A stretch of 64,000 nt of DNA from Podocnemis expansa (Eukaryota; Chordata; Testudines; Podocnemididae). The notes under the pieces are model-generated. The model was not told the DNA's origin. It ran no database searches and saw only the letters and a program-made list of their open reading frames with translations. The number at the start of each line of letters is the position of its first letter. Within the stretch, counting starts at the first letter, position 1. This document shows positions 24,215 to 36,928 of this stretch, in pieces. Location of the stretch: assembly GCA_007922195.1 (NCBI GenBank), contig ML681963.1:132997764-133061763 (forward strand). Reading direction: 5' to 3'. The position numbers and the translations under genes were made by a program.

Positions 24215-25750
24215 ATACAGACTTTCCTGAGTTCACATGCTGTTGTGATCTTGACTGATCTTTTGCATTCTTACGTGTTTTCAGGAGCTCTACAGATCCA
24301 AGCCAAGTTGAAACATAAAGTTAAGATGTAAATGTGTAGAACAATGCTTATGTTTTCAAAGTAGTGGAACATTTTCCTCCACCATTTTCTTTTGAATAAT
24401 AGTTTTGCCAGTTCCTGTATCCTACCACATGTGCATGCACTCACTCTCTCACAGTTTAGACCAGCTTTGTAAAAGCTTGCACTGTTATCATCCATGGTAA
24501 GTAATTTTTTTTTATGATGACCTTTTCATTGTCATGATAAGGGAGAGCAGGCAAATTTCTTTTTCCTGAGCTAGTAATTATTATTACAATTGTGCCAGGC
24601 TGGTTTAAGCCATGTTTGCTGTGTAATGGTTTGGTTCTCCTTTAGATGAGCTGGGCTAACCAGAGATAAAATATTGCATCATCAGTCCGTTTTGTAGTTG
24701 ATCTCGGGTAATTATTTCTTTCCTTCTAAGTACATTAAAGATTTTTGGAAGTGTACTGTTGGTTAATTAAACAGACCTGAACTGGACCACTCTGGGGATC
24801 TGTCACTATTGAATTATTCAGGATTTTCAGGTAGGAAGCACTGTATTATAGTAAGAATATTGTGGAAGCCATCTGGATTTTGTAATTGAGGAATCATGTG
24901 TGAATGGACATAAAGCTGCATAACCATTGCATTGTAATGACCAGATAGCAGTTCATGTTCTATCACTTCAGAGTTGAGGAGAAGATTGCACAAGATTATA
25001 AAGGGAACTGTATCTTTAAAAAAAAATAGGGAAAATGAAAGGAGATCATAGTCTCAACTGTCTGCTAGGAAGGAATAGCAGTGAAAGGCAAATGCCAACC
25101 CCCTGCTTCACCTTCTGTGGTTGTAGAGGTCCTCTTAGCAGCAAGAATGTTACAGGGATAAAGGGGTTTGGGGACTGCACAGAGGTATATGTATCCTTGG
25201 CACTGAACCTAGTTCTCAGGGGTCTGTTTGTGCAGCTGTATGGAGGGGGCCTCTGAGGTTCACAGAACAGGCAGAGGAAGAGGGGGACAAAGAGTTAGAT
25301 GAATCTTGGTCATTGTTCTGTGTGGAGATCTCTTAGTGAACATAGCCCAGGTTTTGTTGCTTCTGTTATGCATTTGAAGTAAAAGTCTAATGACAACCCT
25401 AGGAGCTGGAAGGAGCGTTTTGGACAAGATCATATTGTACACGTGGTTTGTGGGAAACATTGAAACTCCCTGGATCAGTCACAATGTCATTTTGAAAGTC
25501 AGAGGGCAATGATGTGCTTTCTTCAGCTGGACTCCTCTTTGAGAAGGGGTATCAAAGACAAAAGAATGTGCAGAATTGAAATGTTCGTGTAATGTCATGA
25601 AAAAATGTGTGATCTAAAATGTAAGGAAACCAAAGTGTGGTTAAAATGGTGTTTTCATAATGAAGATGTGATATTACCTGTATTTGTGTTTTTTCAAAGT
25701 GAAACCATCTTGCTTGGAAAGTGAGCCTAGTTTTATTTGAAATATTCAGG

Positions 25751-25926
25751 TTCTTCTTTGAGCAGTGTCCCCGATTGCTCCACTTGAGGTGTGTGCGCAC
25801 AGCCGCACCATAGATTGGAGATTTTTGCAGCAGTGACTGTAGTGGGGGGGGGAGGTGCTTGTGGCTGTGGGGAGCCAGTGACACTTTCCCGACACTGATG
25901 ATGCACATGCCTCCCCCCACCCATCC
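25751..25926 (+). repeat. DIRS left inverted terminal repeat
   Basis: From GCTCCACTTGAGGTGTGTGC onward it is the reverse complement of 31207-31365. Shared words include GCGCACAGCCGCACCA and AGATTTTTGCAGCAGTGA. The outermost bases (TTCTTCTTTGAGCAG) differ from the right end, as usual in DIRS. Confidence 0.88.
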
Positions 25927-26108
25927 CTCAGTTCCTTTTTAACCACCTCTGACCACAGACGGAGATTGCAGCAGCTCTGGGAACTTTACCTCCACCTACC
26001 TTGAACTTCAAACAATGAAGACTTATCACTACTTACCTTTCATATTCTACAAGAACAATTTTTGTAGACCTAAAATTAAAAAAAAAAGAATAAATAATTA
26101 AACAGAAA

Positions 26109-28010
26109 TGCTAAGCCCTTCAGGCTTTAAATGCTGTGCTTCTTGCAAAGAAGCCATGCCAGCATCTGACGGACATTATTCGTGTATAAGGTGCCTTGGT
26201 GAAGGACACCTCCCCCACAAGTGTCAACATTGCTGGAATCTGACTTCATGAACCAGAATGGACAGAGAGAGAGAGATGAAATTCTTGTTGATTGAGGGCT
26301 CCCTTTGACCATCATCGGATCCTGATTGCTCTCCTCAGTTCTCAGAGGGAGTGCAAAAGCGGCACTCTTCTGTGTGCTCTCCAGTGCTGATCAAAAAATC
26401 TAAAGGCATGAATGGGAGAAATAATACCCTTGAGGTGGTGCCTCCCCCCAGATATTAAAAACCCTGAAAAGGGTGATTGCCCTAAAAGCTCCCGTAGAGA
26501 GCATGGGCAAAAAGCAAAAGTCGTGGAGTTCAAAGTGGCGCTGGCAAACTCTCTGACAGCCGGCTCGATGATGTCAACAGCCACAGCAGTGCCATCAACT
26601 GTACCACCAGCACCTATAATGACACCTGTGCTGTGCTCGGGTCTGCTGGCAGCACTGACGCCAGTACCGGTCTATTCCTCCTCGCTCCCTGTTCTCATCT
26701 CTAACAGTACGCAGCCATTACATTTGATGATGGATACGGCAGTGCCGACGGCTCTGCCACAGCAGCAGTCTTCCCATGGAGCTGCTTTACTTGACCCAGC
26801 TCCTAGAAAACATAAAAGGAAGTCACATCACTGTAACTTAAAAGAGGACCTCTGAGTCAATTCCTCTCCCATTTCACCATTGTTTGAGACTGACTCCTCA
26901 CCGGAATACCTCTCTCCTCTCTCTTTTTCTTCAGAGCAGAGTTTAGTATCAGAGAGTGCCCAATCTTTAACTGCCAATCTGACTGCAAACCAACAAGTTA
27001 CTCATGCTTTACCACAGAACCCCAATGTGGGATATACATGGCCATGTCCCCCATGGCTTATGCACCCTTCTTTTCAAATGCTATGGATGAACTGGAGTAA
27101 TTGGCCACAATATGGATCTTTCTCTCCAATACCATCCATGTCACAGATAGCAACTCCCATGCAGCAATCTATACCACTTCTACCTCTACAACAACAGTCT
27201 CAGGTGGTAACAGCTACAGCGCAGCTGACTGTTAATACTTCTCAGTCAGAGGAAGCCCAATAGAATCTGACCCAACAGTCCAAAGCTGATGATTTGAAAC
27301 AATTTCAAGATCTATTTAAGAGTGCCTAAGAGTATGGATATGTCTGTTTAAGACAATTTGACTACCCAAAGTAAATTATATAGGATTTTACAATTGTTTG
27401 TGTTGACTAAGGTGGCAGTACCTATGGACGAAGGTATAATGGAGCCAGCATATGCCATTTGGCAAACACCTGCATCCTCAGCTCCATCTAACAAGAAAGT
27501 GGACAAAAAGTACTTCATTGCCCCAAGGAACATTTTTATTCACTCACTCCCCCCCCCCGCCAAATTAATTAGTCATTGAGGCAGCTAATCAAAGATCCAA
27601 ACGGACACACACCAAGACTAATCCTGCTAACAAAGATGAAAAGAAACTTGATATTCTGGGGAAAAGGTATATACATTGGCCACTTTACAGCTCAGAGTGG
27701 CCAACTACATGGCTGTCGTATCAAACTATGATCATGACATCCACACAAAATTATCAGACTTTTCAGACTTTATTCCAGAAGACAAAAGAGAACAGTTTAG
27801 TGTCTTGATAACGGAAAGACAGCTTGTTGCAAGAACAGCTTTGCAGGCTCCATTGGATACTGCTGATGTGGCGGTGAGAACACTAGGCACAGCCATCGTC
27901 ATGAAGAGATCTTCCTGGCCGCATGCTGCAGACTTGCCTAAACAAAAGCAGAATACCATCAAAGGACAAGGACAGACTGTTTGGAGAGAGAACAAATGAA
28001 GTCATGCATA
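26109..28010 (+). pseudogene. DIRS gag-like region (broken)
   Basis: The first ATG at 26109 opens a short frame with cysteine pairs (CCASCKEAM, YSCIRCLGEGHLPHKCQHC) typical of the N-terminus of vertebrate DIRS gag. A stop follows soon. Further pieces continue in other frames at 26412-26855, 26880-27263 and 27676-27999. The middle is rich in Pro, Thr and Ser, and the last piece includes KLSDFSDFIPEDKREQF. Several frameshifts are present. The product would be the structural protein of the particle. Confidence 0.75.
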
Positions 28011-28189
28011 TGCTAAAAGATTCAAGCGTGACTCTCTGAACACATGGTATACACACCCCAACATCAAGGAGGAAGTACTACAGGAATCAGAACTACAACT
28101 ATAGATAACCACAAAATCAACTTAGCAGGAGATTTGACATCCCCAGAAACAGGTCCAGACAACAACACAGACCAGTTCTAGGTCACAAA

Positions 28190-29640
28190 GTAACCCCACT
28201 GGGACCACTATTCTTCTGCAACAGATTACGACCATTCCTCCATCAGTGGAAGAAAATAACATCAGACAAGTGGGTCATGGAGATTATCAGGGAGGCTTAC
28301 TCAATCCCCTTCATTTCAAAACCCATTTTCCACTACCCCTCCCCATCCCTCTTCAGGGACCCCAGTCACATACAACTCCTACAACAGCAGGTAGACAACC
28401 TTCTTCACATCGGTGCAATAGAAGAGGTCCCAAAGCAGTACATGGGCACATGATTCTACTCCCAATTTTTTCTCACCAAGAAGAAGCCTGGAGGCTGGAG
28501 GCCAACTTTAGACCTCCAAAAATTCAACAAATACATACAGACCAAGAGGTTCAAAATGGTAACTCTAACCACAATACTGCCATCTCTAGAACAAGGAGAC
28601 TGGTTGGCTTCCCTCAACTTGAGAGACACTTATTTCCATATATCTACCTACCAGGCTCGCAGAAAGTTCCTAAGGTTCCTATTTCTGAACGAACATTACC
28701 AATATCCGGTGCTCCCTTTTGGCCTCTATACTGCACCGAGAGTATTCTCAAAACTTATGCCTTCTGTAACTGCCTTCCTAGGGAAACAAGAAATCATGAT
28801 CTTTCCTTACTTAGACGACTTCCTGGTAAAGGCTTGAACATACCAAGCAGCTCAGCAGGCAGTACAAATAACAAAGAGCCTCTTCCTTTCATTGGGCCTA
28901 AATATAAATTACAAGAAATCTACACTATGCCCATCACAAGAAATCCAATTTATTGGGGCCTGCATCTACTTCCCTGCAGCCAGAGCATATCTCCCATAAG
29001 ACAGATACGACAGTATGAAACAACTTGCCCTTACGATCCAGATGTCTCCAACAGTCTCTACCCATGTGTGTATGCAAATGTTTGGGCACATGGCTGTGTC
29101 AACTTACCTCGTCAATCATGCCCGAGTCTGCATGCGCCCCTTCCAGATAAGGTTCCTCTTACAGAGATGAAGGCAAGATCACTCTCTTAGCCATGCTCTC
29201 TTCATCCCAATGGTAGTTAAGGAATCGCTGACCTGGTGGATAGATCTAAACAACTTACTCCAGTGGGTATCATTCATGATTCAAAAACCATCTCTAATGA
29301 TCACTACAGATGCCTACCTCGCAGGATGGGGTGCCCATCTCCTAGAGGAAGTTGCTCAAGGAAGATGGTCTGTTCCAGAAAGATCACTACACGTAAACCT
29401 GCTCGAGTTAAGAGCAGTTTGAAATGCTTGCCAATGTTTTCTTCCAATGATATCAGGGAAAAACATGAAAATCCGCACAGACAATGTAACATTCATGTAT
29501 TATATCAACTGACAAGGAGGGGCTCGCTCACAATCTCTGTGCCTAAAGGTGATGAAATTGTGGGATTGGTGCGTAATACATGGGATTCAGATATCAGCAA
29601 TATCCAGTCAAGGACAACAAAATAGCTGACACTCTAAGCA
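28190..29640 (+). pseudogene. DIRS reverse transcriptase and RNase H (broken)
   Basis: The segment 28556-28837 encodes the palm region: EQGDWLASLNLRDTYFHI holds the motif A aspartate and FPYLDDFLVKA the catalytic YLDD at 28808-28819. The upstream fingers region runs in the same sense from about 28190. RNase H follows at 29210-29422, with TTDAYLAGWGAHL (first aspartate) and NLLELRAV (glutamate). Internal stops, such as the TGA at 28835-28837, break the frame. The longer open frame at 28246-29190 is a different phase that overlaps the true one and should not be taken as a protein. Confidence 0.88.
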
Positions 29641-29752
29641 GGACTTTCTCAAAGATGCACATGAATGGGAAATCCGAGACAATATTCTCCAAGACATTCA
29701 AACGCTGGGGGTTCCCCACCACAGATCTCTTTGATACTGTCAAAAACAAGAA

Positions 29753-31017
29753 ATGCATACACTACTGCTCCTGAGGGGGAATGGGCCAAGGATCCAAGAG
29801 GGATGCATTTCTACTCGACTGGAGCCAAACATTCCTATATGCTTTTCCTATGATACTTTGGAAAACCCAGCAGGGGAAGGCCAGAGTAATCCTAATAGCA
29901 CCAGGATGGCCCCAACAAACCTGGTATACCTACCTTCTCAGAATGTCCAAGTGGCCACCTATCACTCTCCCTCTCATACCGAATCTCTTGTCACAGAACA
30001 AAGGGAAGATACATTACACTTACCTGGACAGACTTCACCTCACAGCATGGTATCTGGATGGTTCAATCAATTAGAAGCCCAGTGTTCTGAGAGGGTTGGA
30101 CGGATCCTACCAAACAGTAGAAGACTGACAACTAGATATACATACCTCCAGAAATGGTGCGTCTTCTCCTCCTGGTTCAGTCAATGCTCTATCTATCCGG
30201 TTCGGGCTCTGATCCCCAATATCCTGGAATATCTTCTAAACCAGAAAGAAACGAATGTCTCGGTTAGCACAATCAAAGTTCATCTAGCGGGTATTTCTAC
30301 TTTTCAGGAGAACACAGATGGTTCCTCTATTTTTGCTCACCCAATATTAAAAAGATTCATGACTGGACTCCAAAACTTGTACCCACAGGTTTGACCACCT
30401 ACCCCCGCATGTAGGAGAGCTTGCAGCCCTTATGACGCATCCTCCCTACACAGTCTTCTATAAAGTTAAGGTATCCCTACAACGACATCCTAAATTTCTC
30501 CCTAAAATCACATCATCTTTCCATCTCAATCAAACCATACATCTTCCAGTTTTTTCCCCCAAAACCACATACTACTCCACAACAAACAGTTCTTCACATG
30601 CTAGATGTGAGGTGTACCCTGGCATTCCATCGAGAAAGAACTAACCACTTCAGAAAAATTCCTACACTGTTCATATCCACCGTTGAGCATTCTCAGGGAC
30701 ACCCTATATCAAAACAGAGACTACTGCAGTGGATTTCCTCATGCATACGAACTGTGTATGCAATGTTAGAAGGACAACCACCTGAATCTGTACGTTCTCA
30801 TTCCACTAGATCATTAGCAACCTCGATTGCCTTCCTCAGGAATGTCCCCATCTCAGACAGTCATCAACCTTCCACCTGGTCCTCGACAGATACTTTTGCA
30901 AAACACTATGCATTAGAGCAACTATCTAACTTGGACACTGCTGTTGGTCTAGCAGTATTGAGATCCATACGCACTGCACAATCTAAAGTTCCCACCTCCG
31001 CAAAAGGGAACTGCTAG
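29753..31017 (+). pseudogene. DIRS connection region and tyrosine recombinase (broken)
   Basis: The N-terminal part (29753-30394) includes LTTRYTYLQKWCVFSSWF at about 30118, the usual start of the recombinase core-binding domain. The catalytic part (30598-31017) shows LDVRCTLAF, the H-x-x-R box HSTR at residues 68-71 of that piece, and the likely nucleophile tyrosine in AKHYAL at 30907-30909. A frameshift and stops between 30394 and 30598 separate the two. The recombinase would join the circular DNA copy to the genome. The catalytic residues survive, but the protein cannot be made whole. Confidence 0.85.
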
Positions 31018-31020
31018 GAT

Positions 31021-31127
31021 TCACTTCAAGTGGAGCAGTTGGGGATACTGCTTGAAGAAGAAATGAAGGTTACTCACCTTGGTGCGGTAGCCAAAGTTCT
31101 TCAAGATGCATGTCTGTGACATGCTTC
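31021..31127. repeat. DIRS internal complementary region
   Basis: The first half (31021-31062) holds CAAGTGGAGCAGTTGGGGAT and GCTTGAAGAAGAA, the reverse complement of the left outer end at 25751-25788. The second half (31065-31127) holds TACTCACCTTGGTGCGGTAG and CAAAGTTCTTCAAGATG, the reverse complement of the right outer end at 31360-31414. This bridging arrangement is needed in the DIRS replication model. Confidence 0.88.
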
Positions 31128-31206
31128 ACTACCTGCCCTCCCCCCCCTTTACTTCAGAGTACAACCTATTACACAAAGGAGTCTTGCAGTAGACAAGGGC
31201 CTGAAG

Positions 31207-31414
31207 GATGGGTGGGGGGGAGGCGCGTGTGTCACCAGTGGCAGGAAGGTGTCACCGGCTCCCCGCTGCTGCGAGAGCCTCCCACCCCCACTAGAATCAC
31301 TGCTGCAAAAATCTCCGATCTGTGGTGCGGCTGTGCGCACACACCTCAAGTGGAGCATGTCGGGGACACACATCTCAAAGAACTTTGGCTACTGCACCAA
31401 GGTGAGTACCTTTC
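31207..31414 (+). repeat. DIRS right inverted terminal repeat
   Basis: It begins near GGATGGGTGGGGGGGAGGCG and passes through TGGTGCGGCTGTGCGCACAC, reverse complement of the left repeat. The outer end reads AAAGAACTTTGGCTACTGCA and continues to about 31414. Confidence 0.88.
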
Positions 31415-34400
31415 ATTATCAGGGAGGATTATTTGCCTCAATATGCTATTTAACTTCATTCCAAACCACTTAAGCGTCGAGCTTGCGGTTGTTTTCACAT
31501 ATGCAGCCCCTCTGCACTGCAGTAATGTCCAAGTGGCTCTGTGTCACCACAATGGTCTGTTCATACAAAGCTTGTTTATAAAGACCAGCAGGATTCTCCT
31601 GTATTTTTGAATTTCATTGAAGAATGGAACACTTATAACAAGATTCAATTGTACTATCCTTCCTCAGTCAAAATTCCTGCTGAAGGAAAAGATCTGCGGT
31701 ATTGAGCCACAAATGTCTGATTATTACAACATAATATAATGTAATTAAGACTATGCTGTGTGACACATTAAATAATGCATTTAAAGGCTGCGGCTCCCAA
31801 ACCAAGGAGTCTTCAACGAAAGCAAATGATCTTCACAAACATTCATTCAAACAGCTGCCCAAATATTAACATTGACCAGTACGTATTTGTCTTAAATATT
31901 TAAAATGAACCATGGAGCCAGACACCTGGAATTTACTCATTGAAAGGAAAGTGATTCCGGAGAGAGGCTGATGACAGCACTTGATATTTTAATGAAATGT
32001 TTGCAGGGGGAAGAGTAACTACAAAGCTTTTTAATATTGTGCTTTGAAGTAAAATTGCCCTGGTCCAAACTATAAATTGCTGAGAGTTCCTAAATGAAAC
32101 CACATTTATTTCAGATGGTGAATTATTGCAAAAAAAGTTAGGAAAGGGAAAGCAACTGCAAACTGAAAATCTTTCTTTTTGTGAAACTGAATATACCTTT
32201 GTCAAACATGCTTAAATGCCAGAAAAAAGCGTTAACATCTAGAACTCTGTAGGAAAAGACAGCAGCACAATATAATTTTACACACGGGTAGTAATTATTG
32301 CAGGATCAGGATGTTATCCAGTAGGTCAGACAAAATACAAGGGTTTTTAACAATGGATGCTTTATACAGAGTAGGGCTTTGTGAAATGTTAGCTAAAGAA
32401 CCTGAAACCATGCAACATTTTTACATCCTTTTGAGCCTATGTGAGCTGATTTATTGACTTTGAAACCATGTCAAATGTTGTGGTTTTGACTGAGTGTAGT
32501 TTTGGGTTTCAGATTCTCAAAGCCAAGTACAGGTGGTTTGACCCCAGAGAAGAAAAACATTGCATGAATCCTTGTTAGTAAAAATCCTGTAAGTTTTACA
32601 TAGTTCTGGTGTGAGGCATAAATTGGAGACCACTTTAAAAGTGTGGGTGTGAGGATTATGTGATTTGCTGTAGAGAATAAAGACCAAATGAAGGGTGTTT
32701 TGCTATTGACTTCAGTGGGCAAAATACTGGCCAAACAGTGAGTCAATGCATTAGCTTTTCATTCCTTAATTTTTTAATAAAGAAGTCCTGTGTTGTCCTC
32801 ACTAGGGCTATTCATGAAAATCAGATATTAGATAAAGAATACTGTTGTCACTCACTTTGTTTTAAATATAAGCACTAGCTCTGTCTAAGGTACTTGTATA
32901 TCTCCCCTTCGAGTAGTAAATGTATTCAGCAACATGTAATGTATTTATTCTCACAACATCCCGGGAGTGTGAGGAAGTCTTGTTAATTCCATGGTCAAGG
33001 TTCTGTGCTTCCACATAAAGGGCCTGGACTGGCAAACTCTTTGCTAAAAGTTTAATTTTCTTAGGACATGAGCATTCCAGATTCTTTAAGCAGTTCAAGT
33101 GCCTGGGCCCAAAGGGGTGTGCGAGGGACGGAGGAAATAGGGGAAGTTCTAATTTAGAGCCTATGTCTGCAAACGTACATGAGAGAAACTTCACTCACTT
33201 GAGAAGTCCCATTGATGAGAACTACCAAGCCCTTAGATTGTCAGATGTCAAAATATGCCTGTGTTTTGTTTGTTCTAGGTAGAAGAAAAGGATAATACAC
33301 AGAACTATTGTAAGTGGTGAAACAATTTTTTTCATGACAAGTGAGCAGTGGCTTGCTAAATTACTACCAGTAATGAGCACATTGCATAAGATTCAAAGGT
33401 TTGCTCTGGAAAATCCATTATTTCAGATGCTTATTCAGACATCTTGGATCTGTTATATTAGGCTAGAAATATTGCGATCATGGGCTTTCGTATGAAATTT
33501 CTGTTATTTCACTTGGGCAATAAAGACCTTCAAAGTGATATTTCAACATTTTCATTTTAAGTTTGTTTCAAAATAACAGAAGAAATCTGCCTAAAGGAAT
33601 GTAAGACATAAATGAGCAAAAATTCAGTTTTGTTCAAAACAGGCTACTCATTTCAAATTATTCTGTGCTTAGGAAGAGAATAGGTGAGGAACAGTGCTCT
33701 TTGTGGGATGGGTTTAAAACTAGCTCCTCATTTCATAGAGAGGTAGAGAAACTTCCAAAACATTCATGAAATATGTTCCATTAGTTTGCTGAGAAACAAA
33801 CTTCTTTTCTATTTCTCATGAATATGTAATTATTGGGAACATAGCAGTTAGTCTTAATTTTTCGTTGGTCACCTTGACAAACATTTTCATGCCATTGTCC
33901 AAGTTGCAAAGTTAAGATCAGTGTGCATTCTCAAACATGGTCTTTTGCTGACAGGAAAAAAAAATATTAAAACTGCCTGAGTGGGAAAATGATTTCTTCA
34001 TAAAAGAAAAATATTTCCTCAAGAATGTTGAAAAAACAGACTGTATTAGTTTATTGGCAAAGTGCGTGCTGTGTTTATTGTTTTATTAGTTTATTGGCTG
34101 AGTGCATATTGTGTTATTTTGAAGGAAAAGGGGGATTAGATTCATACATTCTCTTCATAACCTAATTAGCGCCCTATGGCTAAAATATAAACTCTGATTG
34201 ATTGTATTTTCTATTTCTAGTTTGCGTAGTTCCTTTTTCTTTGCAGTCAATAGTGCTGACAGTGCACTGGGCCCATTTCCTGAGCTTGGTCAGTTGGTAA
34301 CTGGGCTTCATAATAATTTTTCAATAAGTTTTGAATAATAATTAGACATGGATAAAGAACATCTATTCATCTAAAATTCTAAATCATGAGTGAGGAGAAT

Positions 34401-35229
34401 AATCTCTTGTGAAAATGAGGCAAGCTCAAACAACTAATTCACTTATACAGTGTGATTTCCATCTAGAGCTGGTAAATAAGCTTCACAATTGCCATTGTTT
34501 AATTTCATACGTCACCGAGAAGACTGAAGATTGTTGTAGCAACAAAATGTCAGAAGAATATCAAGCTATAGTTTGGGAAGATAATGTTTCCAAAAGCTGC
34601 AAATCTACTTCAACATCTGACTTCATGGCACAATTAGATAATGTGAAGTCCTAGACTTGCAGATCTGATTTACTGTAGTGTGCTTTTCAATAAGGCTGTT
34701 TTAATTAATTGGCAATGAAAAATATGCTGGCACTGGCAAACTACATCTTTGACAAATCCCCGGCAAGATTCATTAAATATCAAAGAGTGCAGGGATTGCC
34801 CTTTTTTGTCTTTTGGCTTCAGACACGATATTTGGTTATCATGCTATCTGTGCATCATTATTAAATGCATTTGTATTCAATGAGTTTTCATGCAAGAGCA
34901 ATCAGATTATTTAAGTAACTGCAGAGTTTTTGTCCTTAAAGTATACAAAGGGAATCCTTTGGATGAGGATGTCCTGATAGTGAAATTCACTTGCTGAATC
35001 ATTTACCATTACAAGGATTACCTCTTATGCTATCTGGCATACCTTGCAAGCATGGTAAAAGAGACAAAATGTGGAAGTAAATGCGTGCATTCTTTTTATC
35101 TAGTTAAATCCTAGCATTGGTGTTATTTTGTGGAAAGTAATCTGATTTCTGGAAACACCCATTTGACCATATTAAAAATACATACTTGATAACCATGTTC
35201 AGGATACATAGGTGAGAGGGTGGTATGGT
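31415..35229 (+). other. Intronic stretch without recognisable elements
   Basis: I find no exon, RNA gene or transposon here. There is only a short tandem duplication at 34044-34098, where TATTAGTTTATTGGC occurs twice 40 bases apart. Open frames are short and unlike known proteins. Confidence 0.5.
34044..34098. repeat. Short tandem duplication, 40-base period
   Basis: TATTAGTTTATTGGC is found at 34044-34058 and 34084-34098. The bases after each copy, AAAGTGCGTG and TGAGTGCATA, are also related. Confidence 0.8.
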
Positions 35230-35339
35230 GCCTGCTGGGTTAGGATTTGCTAGATCTCTGTAGGAAAATGTTGACAGTATCTGTTTGGGCTGATGCCACT
35301 ACTATAATCCCAGATGATCCCACAGCACACCTTGTGGTT

Positions 35340-36612
35340 GAACTTGGTGACTTTGCGCTCATCACAACCATTTTAGATTTGAAGATAATTTATACCTTCA
35401 AGCCAGCAGCACTGCTATGGGGACCTGCATGGCCCCACAATATGCCAGCATTTTTATGGCTAACTTAGAACAAAGTTTCCTCAAGTCTCATCCCAAAGCA
35501 CGTCTCCTCTACTTATGCTACACTGATGACATCTTCATCATCTGGACCCATGGTAAGGATGCCAATTTCCACTCCATAATCAAGCTTAGCCTGGAACCTT
35601 CTAGACAGCAGATCCACTTTCTGGACACTACAGTACATTAGGGATGGACACATAAACACTACCCTATACCAAAAACCTACTGATCAGTATAGTTACCTAC
35701 ATTCTTTGAGTTTTCATCCAAAGCATACCACAAAATCCATTGTCTACAGCCAAGCCCTAAGATATAACCACATTTGTTCTGATCCTTCAGACAGAGACAG
35801 ACACCTTCAGGATGTCTATCAAGCTTTCTTAAAAGTGCAGTACCCACCTGTGCAAGTAAACAAACAGATTGACAGAGTCAGGCGGGTACCCCGAAGTCAT
35901 CTACTACAGTAGAAGTCCAAGAAAGAAAACAATAGAACACCACTTATCATCCCATCAGACCTCTACAACAGATCATTAAGGACCTACAGCCTATTCTAAA
36001 ACATAACCCCTTACTCTCTCAAGCCTTTGGAGACAGACCTCTCATCGCTTACAGACAGCCCCCTAACCTTAACAGATACTCACCAGCAGCTACAGATCTA
36101 ACAACAGAAACATTAAAGCAGGCACATACCCCTGCAACAAACCACACTGCCAATTGTGCACACATATCTGCACAAAAGACACCATCATAACACCTAATCA
36201 AGCCAGCTACTACATAAAGGGCTCATTTACCTGCTCATCTACCAATGTGATTTATACCATCATGTGCCAGAAATGCCCCCGCACCTTATACATTGGACAA
36301 ACAGGATAATCTCTGCACAAAAGAATAAATGGGCACAAAACTGACATCAGACATTTCAATGTTCAAAAATCAGTAGCTAAGCACTTCAGCCTTCCTAACC
36401 ACTGTGTTTAATGACTGTGCTCAAGCAAATGGGTGACACATCAAGACTTCAAAGAGAAACAACAGAATTGGAATTGGTATGCAGATTTGATTCTGTGAAA
36501 GGAGGATTAAATTATGACTGACAAACGAACAATGAGTCCTGTGGCACTTAAAGTCTAACAAATGTATTTATTGTGTGAGCTTTCGTTGGTGAAAATCCCA
36601 CTTCATCTAGTG
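35340..36612 (+). pseudogene. Penelope-like element, 5'-truncated: RT, GIY-YIG and terminal segment
   Basis: The reverse transcriptase shows GTCMAPQYASIFMANLEQSF and the active site YTDD at 35519-35530, followed by FLDTTV, the usual run in Penelope-like elements. A linker with SFHPKHTTKSIVYSQALRYN and DRDRHLQDVYQAF leads to a GIY-YIG endonuclease remnant with CQKCPRTLYIGQTG at about 36265-36306. It is directly followed by an in-frame TAA at 36307-36309. Further stops occur, for example near 35639. The terminal segment is annotated separately. The fingers part of the RT and the 5' end are missing. The protein would normally nick DNA and prime reverse transcription. Confidence 0.92.
36534..36612 (-). 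ncRNA. Penelope terminal segment with a hammerhead-like ribozyme core
   Basis: On the minus strand the order is CTAGATGA (36603-36610), a hairpin made of GTGGG with a partly matching CCAAC, and GAAA (complement of TTTC at 36581-36584), then GCTCACAC. This follows the hammerhead pattern CTGANGA, stem II, GAAA. Penelope-like elements are known to carry such ribozymes in their terminal repeats. In this copy the first core bases are altered and the stem is imperfect, so activity is doubtful. Confidence 0.55.
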
Positions 36613-36928
36613 AACACCTACCACAGTAAGGCATGATGTTTTTTAGCTGGTAGATCACCATTTAGATAATAAATTAAGTCCTGTTTCTGCCAGCACGTTT
36701 TAAGTATGTGCATAGCTCCATTATGTCAATGGAGTCATCTGTTTTAGACACATGGATATATGGAGAAATGTCTATAGGATCAGGCCTTTGGATTGTGATG
36801 TTTCACAAAATAGGAAATGTAAATATTCATCTGGTGAAGATTTATGAAATTAAATGGAGGGCTTATTTCCTTTTTCTGTGTTTTCTAAGTCATGTAGTTC
36901 AATCTCACCATTGAGTGATGGTATATAA

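Larger units (their letters stand above)
25751..31414 (+). mobile_element. DIRS-type tyrosine-recombinase retrotransposon, near full length
   Basis: This 5.7 kb element has the DIRS plan: inverted terminal repeats, a gag-like region, reverse transcriptase with RNase H, a tyrosine recombinase, and an internal complementary region just before the right repeat. DIRS elements copy through a circular intermediate and insert with a recombinase instead of an integrase, leaving no target duplication. I see none here either. All coding parts are broken by stops or frameshifts, so the copy is dead. It lies in the same orientation as INSC, inside its intron. Confidence 0.92.

Noticed and set aside
28246..29190. 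314-codon open frame, the longest in the window
   Set aside because: It is a different phase over the DIRS reverse transcriptase. The recognisable YLDD motif is in another frame.
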